Shown: positions 15,821-24,276, counted from the first letter of the stretch. The stretch: DNA of 29,476 nucleotides from DTU064 sp045588245 (GCA_045588245.1 JAZNDW010000002.1:1-29476); one strand, 5' to 3'. A program made the numbers and translations. The notes: generated by a model from the letters alone, not told the origin.

Positions 15821-18241
15821 TTGAAAGCTGTTTTTGAAAAAATCTTGTTTGTTGGCGTTGCCGCCGTTATGCTGCTTGCGATTTCGGGATGCCGTGACGA
15901 GGAAAGTGCCGAAACCGAAACGAAAACAGAAATCGGGACGGTGACGGAAACTGCGGATTCATCCGCCGATGTATTGGCGCCGTATCGCGATTCAAACGGA
16001 ACGTGGGAATATATCGTAGATAACAAAGAGGTGACGGTCGTTCACTATCTCGGTTCGGAAACGGACGTCACGATCCCCACGGAAATCGAAGGGATGCCTG
16101 TCGTGAAGGTCGAGTATGACGGCAAAGAAAGTGACTACAAAGGAATATTCTACGACAAAAACGTTGAAAGCGTCACGATACCGGGAGAGATAGACTATAT
16201 CGGCAAGTCTGCGTTCAAGGAATGCGAAAGCCTGAAAAGTGTGACGATATGCGACGGTGTTATATCGATCGGCGAAAACGCTTTTTATGGCACAGCCATA
16301 AAAGAAATAACGATTCCGCCAAGCGTCGGTACGATCAGAACATACGCGTTCCGTGACTGTGAAGAACTCGAAACGGTCAGATTGAACGAAGGGCTGACGC
16401 TGATAGACGCAGGAGCATTTTTTTCGTGCGGAAGCCTCGGGACGGTACAGATTCCGTCAACGGTCACCACAATAGGCATGGAAGCATTTTCGTGCTGCGA
16501 GAGCCTGGAAGTAGTTACGCTGGGGGAAAATGTCACCAAGATCGGGGAAGAAGCGTTTTGTTGGTGTGTGTCTTTGCGTCAGATCGAGATCCCGTCAAGC
16601 GTCAGGATTTTGGGGAATCATGCGTTCGGAGGGTGTTCTTCTCTGGAGTCCATTACGATTGAGCCCGGCCTTGAAACGATAAGAGGGGGAACTTTTGACG
16701 GGTGCGCGATTCAGGAGATCGAGTTGCCGCCGAGCGTACGATCCATTGAAAGATATGTGTTCAGTTCATGCGAAAATTTAACGAAAGTTATTATACCGTC
16801 GAGCGTAACCAACATACAAGGATCCATTCTCCCAAGAACGTCTACTAATAAGAATCATCTTGTTACGGTCTTTTATGACGGAACTATGGAAGAGTGGCTT
16901 AACATAAAGAACGAATATTGGACGTGGGAATCGATAGATACGGATTCGAATGTGGCAGTCACTTTTTCCGAATATGTCGAGGATGATGATTTTTCGTATA
17001 TTATTATGTACGGCTCTCAGTTCGAAAAAGATACGGTCCATATCACAGGATATATCGGAGATGACGAGGACGTCGTGATCCCCGAAAAGATCGGAAAATA
17101 TGCCGTGGGAGCGATCACGGGAACCGTCGATGAGAACGGCGAGAAATACGGCATTTTCCACGGCACGAACGTCAAAAGCGTAACTGTCCCCTCCGGAATC
17201 GGCAAGATCAGCGAAAGAGCGTTTTACGGAAGCGAAACGCTTGAGGTAGTCACGATCGAGGACGGTGTTACCGAAATAGGTGCGTACGCGTTTTCAAACT
17301 GCGATTCTTTGCGGACCGTCAAGTTCGGTGCAGATGTCGTGACGGTAGGTAAGGGTGCATTTTGCGACAACGAGTCGCTCCTGAACGTGCTGATGAACGA
17401 TACTCTTGAGTCGATCGGGGATAAAGCTTTTGCGAACTGTACGGGCTTGCTTGAGGTCACCGTTCCCGAAGGCGTTACGGATATGGGAGTGTCGGTCTTC
17501 AGTGGCTGTGAAAAGCTCGAATACGTGCGGATAGACGCGCCGCTGACAACGATCAGCGACGGCACCTTTGAAAAATGCAAGGCTCTCTGTGAAATTGCGT
17601 TGCCGACGAGCGTGGAGCGCATCGGATGCGAAGCTTTTTTGAATTGCACCGCTTTAACCGGGTTCACGGTCCCGTCAAACGTCACGTCGATCGGTGACGG
17701 CGCATTCCGCGGCTGCGAGCGGCTCGCTTCGGTCGCGCTGCCGACGGGTGATTTAACGATCGGAAGCTATGCGTTTGGCGGATGTACGTCGCTCGCTTCG
17801 GTCGCGCTGCCCGAAGGGGAGCTTTCGATCGGGGAATATGCTTTTGAACGTTGCGGCGCGCTGGCAAAGCTTGAGCTGACGGCAAATATAACGTATCTCG
17901 GCAGAGGTGCGTTTTCAGAATGTACGTCGCTGCAGTCAGTTTCGATCCCGTTTATTTCAGACGTTGTCGCGGCAAACCTGTTTTACGGATGCACCTCACT
18001 TCAGTCCGTAACGATCGAGGACGGTGTGAAGTCGATAGACGCAGGCGCGTTTGGCGGATGCACATCGCTCTGCGAGCTGAATCTGCCGTCGAGCGTCGTT
18101 CACATAGGCTTCGGCGCGTTTGAGAGCGTGGGCACACGGCTTTGTGTCAACTACGGCGGCAATGATCTGTTGTGGAATAACATTTGGATTCTGTCGGAAA
18201 ACTATGCTTTATACGAGGCAAAGGTCGTTTTTGCAAAATAA
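15821..18241 (+). CDS. BspA-type leucine-rich-repeat surface lipoprotein
   Basis: An 806-residue exported lipoprotein. The N-terminus MKAVFEKILFVGVAAVMLL followed by the lipobox ISGC (C24) is a type II signal sequence. The mature part starts with a Glu/Thr-rich spacer and then LRR_5 repeats in two header-LRR-cap modules, as in the preceding gene. A TTG start at 15821 is chosen because AGGAGG lies seven bases before it; an ATG at 15788 overlapping the previous stop would add 11 residues ahead of it but has no good ribosome site. Such proteins bind host or polysaccharide ligands or other surface proteins. Sharing an operon and module plan with the putative anti-sigma protein suggests a co-regulated pair. 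Confidence 0.88.
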   Translation: MKAVFEKILFVGVAAVMLLAISGCRDEESAETETKTEIGTVTETADSSADVLAPYRDSNGTWEYIVDNKEVTVVHYLGSETDVTIPTEIEGMPVVKVEYDGKESDYKGIFYDKNVESVTIPGEIDYIGKSAFKECESLKSVTICDGVISIGENAFYGTAIKEITIPPSVGTIRTYAFRDCEELETVRLNEGLTLIDAGAFFSCGSLGTVQIPSTVTTIGMEAFSCCESLEVVTLGENVTKIGEEAFCWCVSLRQIEIPSSVRILGNHAFGGCSSLESITIEPGLETIRGGTFDGCAIQEIELPPSVRSIERYVFSSCENLTKVIIPSSVTNIQGSILPRTSTNKNHLVTVFYDGTMEEWLNIKNEYWTWESIDTDSNVAVTFSEYVEDDDFSYIIMYGSQFEKDTVHITGYIGDDEDVVIPEKIGKYAVGAITGTVDENGEKYGIFHGTNVKSVTVPSGIGKISERAFYGSETLEVVTIEDGVTEIGAYAFSNCDSLRTVKFGADVVTVGKGAFCDNESLLNVLMNDTLESIGDKAFANCTGLLEVTVPEGVTDMGVSVFSGCEKLEYVRIDAPLTTISDGTFEKCKALCEIALPTSVERIGCEAFLNCTALTGFTVPSNVTSIGDGAFRGCERLASVALPTGDLTIGSYAFGGCTSLASVALPEGELSIGEYAFERCGALAKLELTANITYLGRGAFSECTSLQSVSIPFISDVVAANLFYGCTSLQSVTIEDGVKSIDAGAFGGCTSLCELNLPSSVVHIGFGAFESVGTRLCVNYGGNDLLWNNIWILSENYALYEAKVVFAK

Positions 18242-18249
18242 GAATCCTC

Positions 18250-18278
18250 TTGACAAACTTCCCCACAAGCGTTATAAT
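18250..18278 (+). promoter_or_regulatory. Promoter of the TPP riboswitch-thiT transcript
   Basis: TTGACA (18250-18255), 17 bases, TATAAT (18273-18278): a fully consensus promoter, eight bases after the LRR lipoprotein stop. Confidence 0.9.
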
Positions 18279-18295
18279 ACCGACGTAAACTTCAT

Positions 18296-18382
18296 ATCGG
18301 GGTGCTGCGTGCACGCGGCTGAGATGACGGGCGAACCTGTCGGACCCTTATAACCTGATGCGGATAATGCCGCCGTAGGAAA
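18296..18382 (+). promoter_or_regulatory. TPP riboswitch (thi box)
   Basis: The conserved aptamer blocks appear in order: GGGGTGC, GGCTGAGATGA, ACCCTTATAACCTGATG, CGGATAATGCCG and the closing CGTAGGAA. This is the thiamine pyrophosphate aptamer. It lies between a consensus promoter and a terminator ahead of thiT, so TPP binding should stop transcription of the thiamine transporter. Confidence 0.96.
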
Positions 18383-18406
18383 ATTTTCGCTTGTATTTTA
18401 ATTTTA

Positions 18407-18443
18407 AGCGGAGCGCTCTTCCTCGGTGCGCTCCGTTTTGTTT
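18407..18443 (+). terminator. Regulated terminator of the TPP riboswitch
   Basis: CGGAGCGC (18409-18416) and GCGCTCCG (18428-18435) form the stem, followed by TTTTGTTTT. It is the expression platform between the aptamer and thiT. Confidence 0.85.
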
Positions 18444-18509
18444 TGCAAAGCGGAGCCGACCTTTTTGCAGATTCACAGCATCGAAAACTGCACAATTCGG
18501 AGGATCAAT

Positions 18510-19079
18510 ATGGAAACAACAAAAAGAAAAAAGACGCTCAAAACACTTGCCGAGGGCGGAATCTCGATCGCACTTGCGTTGGCGCTGTCGTATATCGACA
18601 TCCCGCTCGGAATTCAGGGCGGCTCGTTTGACATTGTTATGGTGCCGCTTTTCGTCTTCGCTCTGCGTCGTGGAACGCCGTACGGCACGGTCGCAGGCTT
18701 AGCGTTCGGCACGCTCAAATATTTTCTGTCAAACGGCTTTGCGATCTCGTGGGAGTCGATACTTTTCGACTATGCGGGTGCATACGCCGTCGTCGGCCTT
18801 GCAGGGCTCGCAATGCTCCGCGCCGCTGACGGCAGAATCACGGCTCCGCGCGCCGTTGTCGGCGTGCTCGTCGGAGGTGTGACGCGTTATTTCGTTCATT
18901 TCGTTTCGGGCGTGACCGTATACGCGAAGTATATGCCCGAAGAATTCCTCGGACTGCCGATGGAGTCGGTGGCGATATATTCGCTTTTATATAACGGACT
19001 TTATATGATCCCGAACATCATCGCTGCCGTTATACTCGTGCCGATCGTCATCGCAGCGCTTCGCCGCGCGAAAGTGTAA
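18510..19079 (+). CDS. thiT: ThiT, thiamine-specific S-component of an ECF transporter
   Basis: A 189-residue membrane protein with six hydrophobic segments. It captures thiamine outside the cell and is energised by the shared EcfAA'T module, which is not encoded here. Family landmarks are the basic N-terminus and LAEGGISIALALAL (binding of EcfT), FDIVMVPL, RYFVHFVSGV and YSLLYNGLYMIPN, which contain thiamine-site residues. The ATG at 18510 has GGAGGA five bases before it. Expression is controlled by the TPP riboswitch. Confidence 0.95.
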   Translation: METTKRKKTLKTLAEGGISIALALALSYIDIPLGIQGGSFDIVMVPLFVFALRRGTPYGTVAGLAFGTLKYFLSNGFAISWESILFDYAGAYAVVGLAGLAMLRAADGRITAPRAVVGVLVGGVTRYFVHFVSGVTVYAKYMPEEFLGLPMESVAIYSLLYNGLYMIPNIIAAVILVPIVIAALRRAKV

Positions 19080-19091
19080 AGTGAAAAAAAG

Positions 19092-19135
19092 AATCCGTCC
19101 GATTCCCGTGAGCGCCGGGAGCCGGACGGATTTTT
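19092..19135 (+). terminator. Terminator of thiT
   Basis: AATCCGTCC (19092-19100) pairs with GGACGGATT (19124-19132), with an inner TCCCG/CGGGA helix, followed by T residues. Confidence 0.85.
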
Positions 19136-19188
19136 GACGTGGGGTAGCGTGTCGCCGCAAAAGCAGACGAAAGTATACAATAAAACAA

Positions 19189-19216
19189 AAAAGCACTTGT
19201 TTACACAAGTGCTTTT
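19189..19216 (-). terminator. Terminator of the tRNA operon
   Basis: AAAAGCACTTGT (19189-19200), loop TTAC, ACAAGTGCTTTT (19205-19216), ending the minus-strand tRNA transcript two bases after tRNA-Gly. Confidence 0.85.
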
Positions 19217-19217
19217 C

Positions 19218-19290
19218 AGCGGATTACGGGGCTCGAACCCGCCACCTCGACCTTGGCAAGGTCGCGCTCTACCAAATGAGCTAAATCCGC
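19218..19290 (-). tRNA. tRNA-Gly (anticodon GCC)
   Basis: A 73-base cloverleaf. Acceptor GCGGATT pairs with AATCCGC, the anticodon loop TTGCCAA gives GCC, and the T-loop is GTTCGAG. CCA is not encoded. Fourth and last gene of the tRNA operon. Confidence 0.96.
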
Positions 19291-19293
19291 ATA

Positions 19294-19366
19294 TGCCTCC
19301 GATCGGAATCGAACCAACGACACGGGGATTTTCAGTCCCCTGCTCTACCAACTGAGCTACAGAGGC
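19294..19366 (-). tRNA. tRNA-Phe (anticodon GAA)
   Basis: A 73-base cloverleaf. Acceptor GCCTCTG pairs with CGGAGGC, discriminator A, anticodon loop CTGAAAA gives GAA. Third gene of the operon, three bases before tRNA-Gly. Confidence 0.97.
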
Positions 19367-19402
19367 AGATGAATTTCTCATCCCCAAGAGATTTTAGAGA
19401 TA

Positions 19403-19476
19403 CGACCCGGATGGGACTCGAACCCACGACCTCCGCCGTGACAGGGCGGCGTTCTAACCAACTGAACTACCGGGCC
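19403..19476 (-). tRNA. tRNA-Asp (anticodon GTC)
   Basis: A 74-base cloverleaf. Acceptor GGCCCGG pairs with CCGGGTC, discriminator G, anticodon loop CTGTCAC gives GTC. Second gene of the operon. Confidence 0.97.
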
Positions 19477-19480
19477 ATAC

Positions 19481-19553
19481 TGGGAACAACAGGGCTCGAA
19501 CCTGTGACCCTCTGCTTGTAAGGCAGATGCTCTCCCAACTGAGCTATGCTCCC
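19481..19553 (-). tRNA. tRNA-Val (anticodon TAC)
   Basis: A 73-base cloverleaf. Acceptor GGGAGCA pairs with TGTTCCC, discriminator A, anticodon loop CTTACAA gives TAC. First gene of the operon. Confidence 0.97.
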
Positions 19554-19608
19554 GAACATCTCTTTTGCATGGCGCCTTTCGGACGGTGCTTTCCGAACGG
19601 CGAGATTT

Positions 19609-19637
19609 ATTATAGCATAGGGACAAAGGGTTGTCAA
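19609..19637 (-). promoter_or_regulatory. Consensus promoter of the tRNA operon
   Basis: On the minus strand TTGACA (19637-19632), 17 bases, TATAAT (19614-19609): both hexamers are perfect, as expected for a stable-RNA promoter. Confidence 0.93.
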
Positions 19638-19667
19638 CACCTTTTTTTGTTTTTTTTATATTTTTTT

Positions 19668-19719
19668 CAAAAAAGTTTTAGCGCCGATTTTTCTGCCGAA
19701 AAAGGCTTCAAACCGGCGC
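19668..19719 (-). terminator. Terminator of hslO
   Basis: On the minus strand GCGCCG (19719-19714) pairs with CGGCGC (19686-19681), with an inner GCC/GGC hairpin, followed by TAAAACTTTTTT. It ends the methyltransferase-hslO transcript. Confidence 0.65.
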
Positions 19720-19729
19720 GTTTTTGACG

Positions 19730-20629
19730 TTATTTGAACATTTCGTCTATCTCGGAGTGCGTGAAAACGTATTTTGAGCCGCAGAAACGGCAGCAAAGTT
19801 CGATCTCGTCAGGCTTGCCCTCCGCAATCTGTTCTCTGAGCAGCGATTCTGCCTCGCTCTTGCCGAGACTGTAAACGGCGCGCGCCGTTCTCTCGCGCGA
19901 GCAGGTGCAGCGGTATTCGGCTTCGATCTTGTCAAAAATATCGTATTCGACGTCCCCCATCGCAATGGCGAGGATCTCCTCGATCGTCATGCCCGAAGCG
20001 AACATGGACGAAACCTTCGTCAGCTTTGCGGCGTTTGCTTCAAGCGCCGACGCCGTTTCGTCATCGTAAAAGGGAAGGAGCTGAACGAAAACGCAGCCGG
20101 CAGCTTTGCAGGTGTAATCGCGGTCGATGAGAATGCCGACGGCGCACATCGTCGGGATCTGCTCGCTTTCCGCATAGTATGCGGCAATATCGTCTCCGAT
20201 CTCGCCTGTGCGAAGCTCGATCATGCCGATGTAGGGCTCGTCGCCGCCCATGTCGCGGATTATCTGAAGCACACCGCCGCCCTCGCCGCAAACGGCACCG
20301 CCGACGTCGAGCTTGCCGAGCTTGTTGAGCGGCAGTTCGACTTCGGGATTCTCAACGTAACCGCGTACGTTGCCTTCGTAATCGGCAACGACCGTCATAA
20401 CGCCGAGCTCACCGTTGCCCTTGACGGTAACGGTAATAGTGTCGTCGCGGTCGCCAAGCATAGCACCCATGATAGAGGAAACGGTCAGAAGCCGTCCGAT
20501 CGCGGCACCTGCCGTGGCGGAGGTGTTGTGTATTCTGATCGCCTCGTTGACGATGGCGGTCGAATCGATAACGTGTATACGCGCAGAGCCGTCTTTCGTC
20601 ATCGCGCGTAAGATCGTAGATTTACTCAT
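19730..20629 (-). CDS. hslO: Hsp33 redox-regulated holdase chaperone
   Basis: A 299-residue cytosolic chaperone that is activated when oxidation releases zinc from its four cysteines. The redox switch is intact: CTC (C241, C243) and CRFC (C280, C283) near the C-terminus. The N-terminal fold shows the usual SATAGAAIGRLLTVSSIMG and GEGGGVLQIIRDMG segments. Length matches the family. It lies four bases after the methyltransferase gene, with GGAG inside the end of that gene, so the two are co-transcribed. Confidence 0.96.
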   Translation of the reverse strand: MSKSTILRAMTKDGSARIHVIDSTAIVNEAIRIHNTSATAGAAIGRLLTVSSIMGAMLGDRDDTITVTVKGNGELGVMTVVADYEGNVRGYVENPEVELPLNKLGKLDVGGAVCGEGGGVLQIIRDMGGDEPYIGMIELRTGEIGDDIAAYYAESEQIPTMCAVGILIDRDYTCKAAGCVFVQLLPFYDDETASALEANAAKLTKVSSMFASGMTIEEILAIAMGDVEYDIFDKIEAEYRCTCSRERTARAVYSLGKSEAESLLREQIAEGKPDEIELCCRFCGSKYVFTHSEIDEMFK

Positions 20630-20633
20630 TATA

Positions 20634-21458
20634 TCAGTTCTCCAAACATTGATTTAATCCGTTATTTCCGCTTTCGCGGGTCTTTTTTACGCGGCAGACG
20701 AAATAGATCCTGTCGCCGCCGCCTTCGCTGACGCGGGGCGTCATGTCGTAGCTTTCCGTCACAAGAAGCACGTCAAATCCGTTTCTTTGCAGCGCCTGCC
20801 TCAGCCCGCGGACGCTCCAGGCACGCTGTCGCTGCCACTCGTCGTATCTGCGGTAGCATCCGTCGTCTTCTTCGATAAAATAGGACAGATTGAAGTCCGC
20901 GATACCCGTTTTTTCACTATATCTGTTCTGCCAGCCGCAGTAAACTCCGTCTTCCTCGATGATGATATCACCGCTATATAGACGACGGAATTTTGCACGC
21001 GAGGAAACGTCGAAGACGAAGATGCCGTCGGGGATGAGGTAATTGTGAACGAGCGAAAAGCACTCGTCAAGCTCCGCCGATGAGTAGAGATAATTGACGG
21101 CATCGCAGGTTGCTATAACGGCGTCGACGGTCCCGTAAAGCTCAAAGCTTTTCATATCCTGACAAAGCCAGAGCACGTCGGCGACGCCGAGTGCCTCGGC
21201 TTTTCTTCTTGCTATGTCAAGCATTTCGGGTGAAGAGTCAACGCCCGTCATATCATAACCGCGTCGCGCAAGCTGTAGCGTTATTGTGCCCGTGCCGCAC
21301 CCGAGATCAAGCAGAAGCGACGGCTTTTCGTTGCTGTAGCGGGAAAACACCGACTCAAGGAAATCGCACCAGGCGCAGTGATCGACGTGAGAGTTGACTT
21401 TGTCGTAGATCTGCGACGTTATCTCGTAGCTGTCGTAGCCATAGTTATCGTGAGCCAT
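20634..21458 (-). CDS. Class I SAM-dependent methyltransferase
   Basis: A 274-residue cytosolic methyltransferase. Motif I is LLDLGCGTG (residues 49-57), followed by the acidic GVDSSPEML loop, a DM pair and DAVIATCDAVNYLYS as motif II/post. A C-terminal segment with WSVRGLRQALQRNGFDV resembles small-molecule methyltransferases. Substrate unknown. A strong AAAGGAGG lies seven bases before the ATG. It precedes hslO on the same transcript. Confidence 0.88.
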   Translation of the reverse strand: MAHDNYGYDSYEITSQIYDKVNSHVDHCAWCDFLESVFSRYSNEKPSLLLDLGCGTGTITLQLARRGYDMTGVDSSPEMLDIARRKAEALGVADVLWLCQDMKSFELYGTVDAVIATCDAVNYLYSSAELDECFSLVHNYLIPDGIFVFDVSSRAKFRRLYSGDIIIEEDGVYCGWQNRYSEKTGIADFNLSYFIEEDDGCYRRYDEWQRQRAWSVRGLRQALQRNGFDVLLVTESYDMTPRVSEGGGDRIYFVCRVKKTRESGNNGLNQCLEN

Positions 21459-21487
21459 TCGTGCGCCTCCTTTTTAATAATATATTG

Positions 21488-21516
21488 ATTATACGGGAAA
21501 AATCGTAAGTAGTCAA
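21488..21516 (-). promoter_or_regulatory. Promoter of the methyltransferase-hslO operon
   Basis: On the minus strand TTGACT (21516-21511), 17 bases, TATAAT (21493-21488), 30 bases before the ATG. Confidence 0.85.
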
Positions 21517-21600
21517 GAGGGGGGGCAAAGGAGTGCCCTTCGGAAAACGATACCAAAAAATTACAGCAAAAAAAACTTTTATAAAAACGCCAATAGAGTC

Positions 21601-21656
21601 TTGACATAACAAAATATAGTGTGGTATAATCGAATCCGCACCACAAGATGTTGTGC
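21601..21656 (+). promoter_or_regulatory. nrdD promoter with two NrdR-box-like sites
   Basis: TTGACA (21601-21606), an 18-base spacer and TATAAT (21625-21630). The spacer holds a sequence matching 13 of 16 positions of the NrdR box ACACWATATATWGTGT (21607-21622). A second, symmetrical site CACAA-GATG-TTGTG (21642-21655) follows the -10 box. NrdR boxes normally come in pairs about 31-32 bases apart; here the centres are 34 apart, so the second site is less certain. Confidence 0.6.
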
Positions 21657-21873
21657 GTGTTATACATTCACCTAATATGGAGACAATAACGTGAAAGCGT
21701 AGCCACACTATTCCAAAATACGCTGTTTCACGCAAAAAACCTTGCAACAGCGCGGTTTTGAGTATTTCGATGTTTATTTGCGCCGCCATTGGCAGCGAAA
21801 TGAAAATTAATGTGAGAACGGCGGGATTTGTCCCGCTTTTGTAAAGAAAATTTGTTAAAAGGAGAGAACAGGC
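21657..21873 (+). promoter_or_regulatory. Long structured leader of nrdD with terminator-like hairpin
   Basis: About 240 transcribed bases precede nrdD and code for nothing recognisable. GTGAAAGCGTA (21691-21701) can pair with TACGC..TTTCAC (21720-21732). AAAACC..GGTTTT forms a second hairpin near 21737-21760. GCGGGA-TTTG-TCCCGC followed by TTTT (21821-21840) is terminator-like and sits just before the ribosome site AAAGGAGAG. The layout suggests an attenuator or an unrecognised cis-regulatory RNA. Confidence 0.5.
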
Positions 21874-24276
21874 ATGTATCAAGTAATTAAAAGAGACGGA
21901 AAAGTAACAGATTTTGATATATCAAAAATCAGCGTCGCAATAAAAAAAGCGTTTGACGCGCAGGGAGTAAAATATCACCCCACCGTTATAGATATGCTCG
22001 CGCTTAAAGTAACGGCAGATTTTGAACCCAAGATCAAGGACGAAAACATCGCCGTTGAAGATATTCAGGACAGCGTTGAATCCGTTCTCGTTCAGGCAGG
22101 CTATGCGGAAGTTGCAAAGGCATACATCCTCTATCGCCGTCAGCGCGAGAAGATCCGCAACATGGGCGCGACGATCCTTGACTATAAAGAGATCGTTGAC
22201 CAGTACGTTAAGGAAAGCGACTGGCGCGTTAAGGAAAACAGCACCGTCACGTATTCCGTCGGCGGACTTATCCTTTCCAATTCCGGCGCGATCACGTCGA
22301 ACTATTGGCTCTCCGAAGTATACGATAAAGAGATCGAGATGGCGCACCGCAACGCGGACATCCATCTGCACGATCTTTCCATGCTCACCGGTTACTGCGC
22401 GGGCTGGTCGCTCAAACAGCTTATCAGAGAGGGACTCGGCGGCGTAACGGGACGTATCACGTCCGCGCCCGCAAGCCACCTTTCCACACTCTGCAACCAG
22501 ATGGTAAACTTCCTCGGTATCATGCAGAACGAGTGGGCAGGCGCGCAGGCGTTCTCCTCGTTTGACACGTATCTTGCTCCTTTCGTTAAGGTCGATAACC
22601 TTTCCTATAAGGAAGTCAAGCAGTGCATCCAGAGCTTCATTTTCGGCGTTAATACTCCCTCCCGTTGGGGTACGCAGGCTCCGTTCTCGAACATTACCCT
22701 CGACTGGACGGTTCCGGCAGACCTTGAAAATATGCCTGCCATCGTCGGCGGCAAAGATATGGACTTCACGTACGGCGACTGTAAGGCGGAAATGGACCTC
22801 GTAAACCGCGCCTTCATCGACGTTATGATCGAGGGCGATGCAAACGGACGCGGATTCCAGTATCCGATCCCCACCTATTCCATCACACGCGACTTCGACT
22901 GGTCCGAAACCGAAAACAATAAGCTTCTCTTTGAAATGACGGCGAAGTACGGAACTCCTTACTTCTCCAACTATATCAACAGCGATATGGAACCCTCCGA
23001 CGTTCGCTCCATGTGCTGCCGTCTGCGTCTTGATCTCCGTGAGCTTCGCAAAAAGTCGGGCGGCTTCTTCGGCTCCGGCGAATCTACGGGCTCTATCGGC
23101 GTCGTAACGATCAACATTCCCCGTATTGCGTATCTTGCAAAAGATAAGGCAGACTTCTATGCGCGTCTTGACCACATGATGGACGTTGCCGCACGTTCGC
23201 TCAAAACGAAGCGCACCGTCGTTACAAAGCTTCTTAACGCAGGGCTCTATCCTTACACGAAGCGTTACCTCGGCACGTTCGAGAATCACTTCTCAACGAT
23301 CGGTCTTGTCGGCATGAACGAGGCTTGCCTCAATGCCGCATGGCTGAGAAAGGATCTCACCCACAAGGAAGCACAGGAGTTCACAAAGGAAGTCCTCAAC
23401 CATATGCGCGAGCGCCTCTCCGACTATCAGGAAATGTACGGTGACCTTTATAACCTTGAGGCAACTCCCGCAGAGTCCACCTCCTACCGTCTTGCAAAGC
23501 ACGACAAGGAGCACTACCCCGAAATCATCACCGCTAACGAGGAAAGCGGCGTTCCGTACTACACGAACAGCTCGCACCTCCCCGTAAGCTTTACGGACGA
23601 TATTTTCACAGCTCTTGACATTCAGGACGAGCTTCAGACGCTTTATACGTCGGGAACCGTGTTCCACGCATTCCTCGGCGAGCGTCTGCCCGACTGGAAG
23701 TCCACGGCGGCTCTCGTCCGCAAGATCGCGGAAAATTACCGTCTGCCCTACTATACCATGTCCCCGACGTATTCCGTCTGCGCAGACCACGGATATATCG
23801 TGGGCGAGCACTTCACGTGTCCTACCTGCGGCAGAGATACAGAGGTTTACAGCCGTATCACGGGTTACTACCGTCCCGTCCGCAACTGGAACAACGGCAA
23901 GGCTCAGGAATTCCGCGACAGAGTTGAATATAACGTTTCGGGCGAACTGCAGTCCGCTATCGAAAACATGGAAGCTCCCGTTGCCGAAAAGGTCGAAACA
24001 CCCGAGGCGGCTCCTGAATCGTTCTATTCGGATGCCCCCGCACTTTATCTTTTCACGACGGCAACCTGCCCCAACTGCAAGATTGCAACGGCGATGCTTG
24101 AACGCGCAGGTGTAGAGTATGAAAAGCTTCTGGCGGAAGAGAATCCCGAGCTTGTCAGCGAGTTCGGTATTAGACAGGCACCCACGCTCGTCGTTGTGAA
24201 CGGCGACTCCTATGAAAAGTACGCAGGCGTATCGAACGTCAAGCGTTATATCGCAGGCGAGCCCGCAAAGGCATAA
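21874..24276 (+). CDS. nrdD: Anaerobic (class III) ribonucleoside-triphosphate reductase fused to a glutaredoxin-like domain
   Basis: An 800-residue cytosolic glycyl-radical enzyme making dNTPs from NTPs without oxygen. Residues 1-95 are an ATP-cone allosteric domain (MYQVIKRDGKVTDFD). The catalytic barrel includes SMCCRLRLD (C381, C382). Near the end of the barrel a zinc site is formed by C636, H639, C649 and C652, followed by the radical loop RITGYYRP with Gly664. After a Pro/Ala/Glu-rich linker (about 690-715) comes a thioredoxin-fold domain (about 718-795) with the redox motif CPNC (C732, C735) and the cis-Pro loop RQAPTLVV. Known NrdD variants use an NrdH or thioredoxin reductant; here it appears built in. 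No activase gene nrdG lies nearby. AAAGGAGAG precedes the ATG. Confidence 0.96.
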   Translation: MYQVIKRDGKVTDFDISKISVAIKKAFDAQGVKYHPTVIDMLALKVTADFEPKIKDENIAVEDIQDSVESVLVQAGYAEVAKAYILYRRQREKIRNMGATILDYKEIVDQYVKESDWRVKENSTVTYSVGGLILSNSGAITSNYWLSEVYDKEIEMAHRNADIHLHDLSMLTGYCAGWSLKQLIREGLGGVTGRITSAPASHLSTLCNQMVNFLGIMQNEWAGAQAFSSFDTYLAPFVKVDNLSYKEVKQCIQSFIFGVNTPSRWGTQAPFSNITLDWTVPADLENMPAIVGGKDMDFTYGDCKAEMDLVNRAFIDVMIEGDANGRGFQYPIPTYSITRDFDWSETENNKLLFEMTAKYGTPYFSNYINSDMEPSDVRSMCCRLRLDLRELRKKSGGFFGSGESTGSIGVVTINIPRIAYLAKDKADFYARLDHMMDVAARSLKTKRTVVTKLLNAGLYPYTKRYLGTFENHFSTIGLVGMNEACLNAAWLRKDLTHKEAQEFTKEVLNHMRERLSDYQEMYGDLYNLEATPAESTSYRLAKHDKEHYPEIITANEESGVPYYTNSSHLPVSFTDDIFTALDIQDELQTLYTSGTVFHAFLGERLPDWKSTAALVRKIAENYRLPYYTMSPTYSVCADHGYIVGEHFTCPTCGRDTEVYSRITGYYRPVRNWNNGKAQEFRDRVEYNVSGELQSAIENMEAPVAEKVETPEAAPESFYSDAPALYLFTTATCPNCKIATAMLERAGVEYEKLLAEENPELVSEFGIRQAPTLVVVNGDSYEKYAGVSNVKRYIAGEPAKA

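Noticed and set aside
21657..21873. Cobalamin riboswitch ahead of nrdD
   Set aside because: A GCCAC string occurs, but the upstream conserved blocks and closing architecture of the B12 aptamer are missing, and class III enzymes do not need B12.
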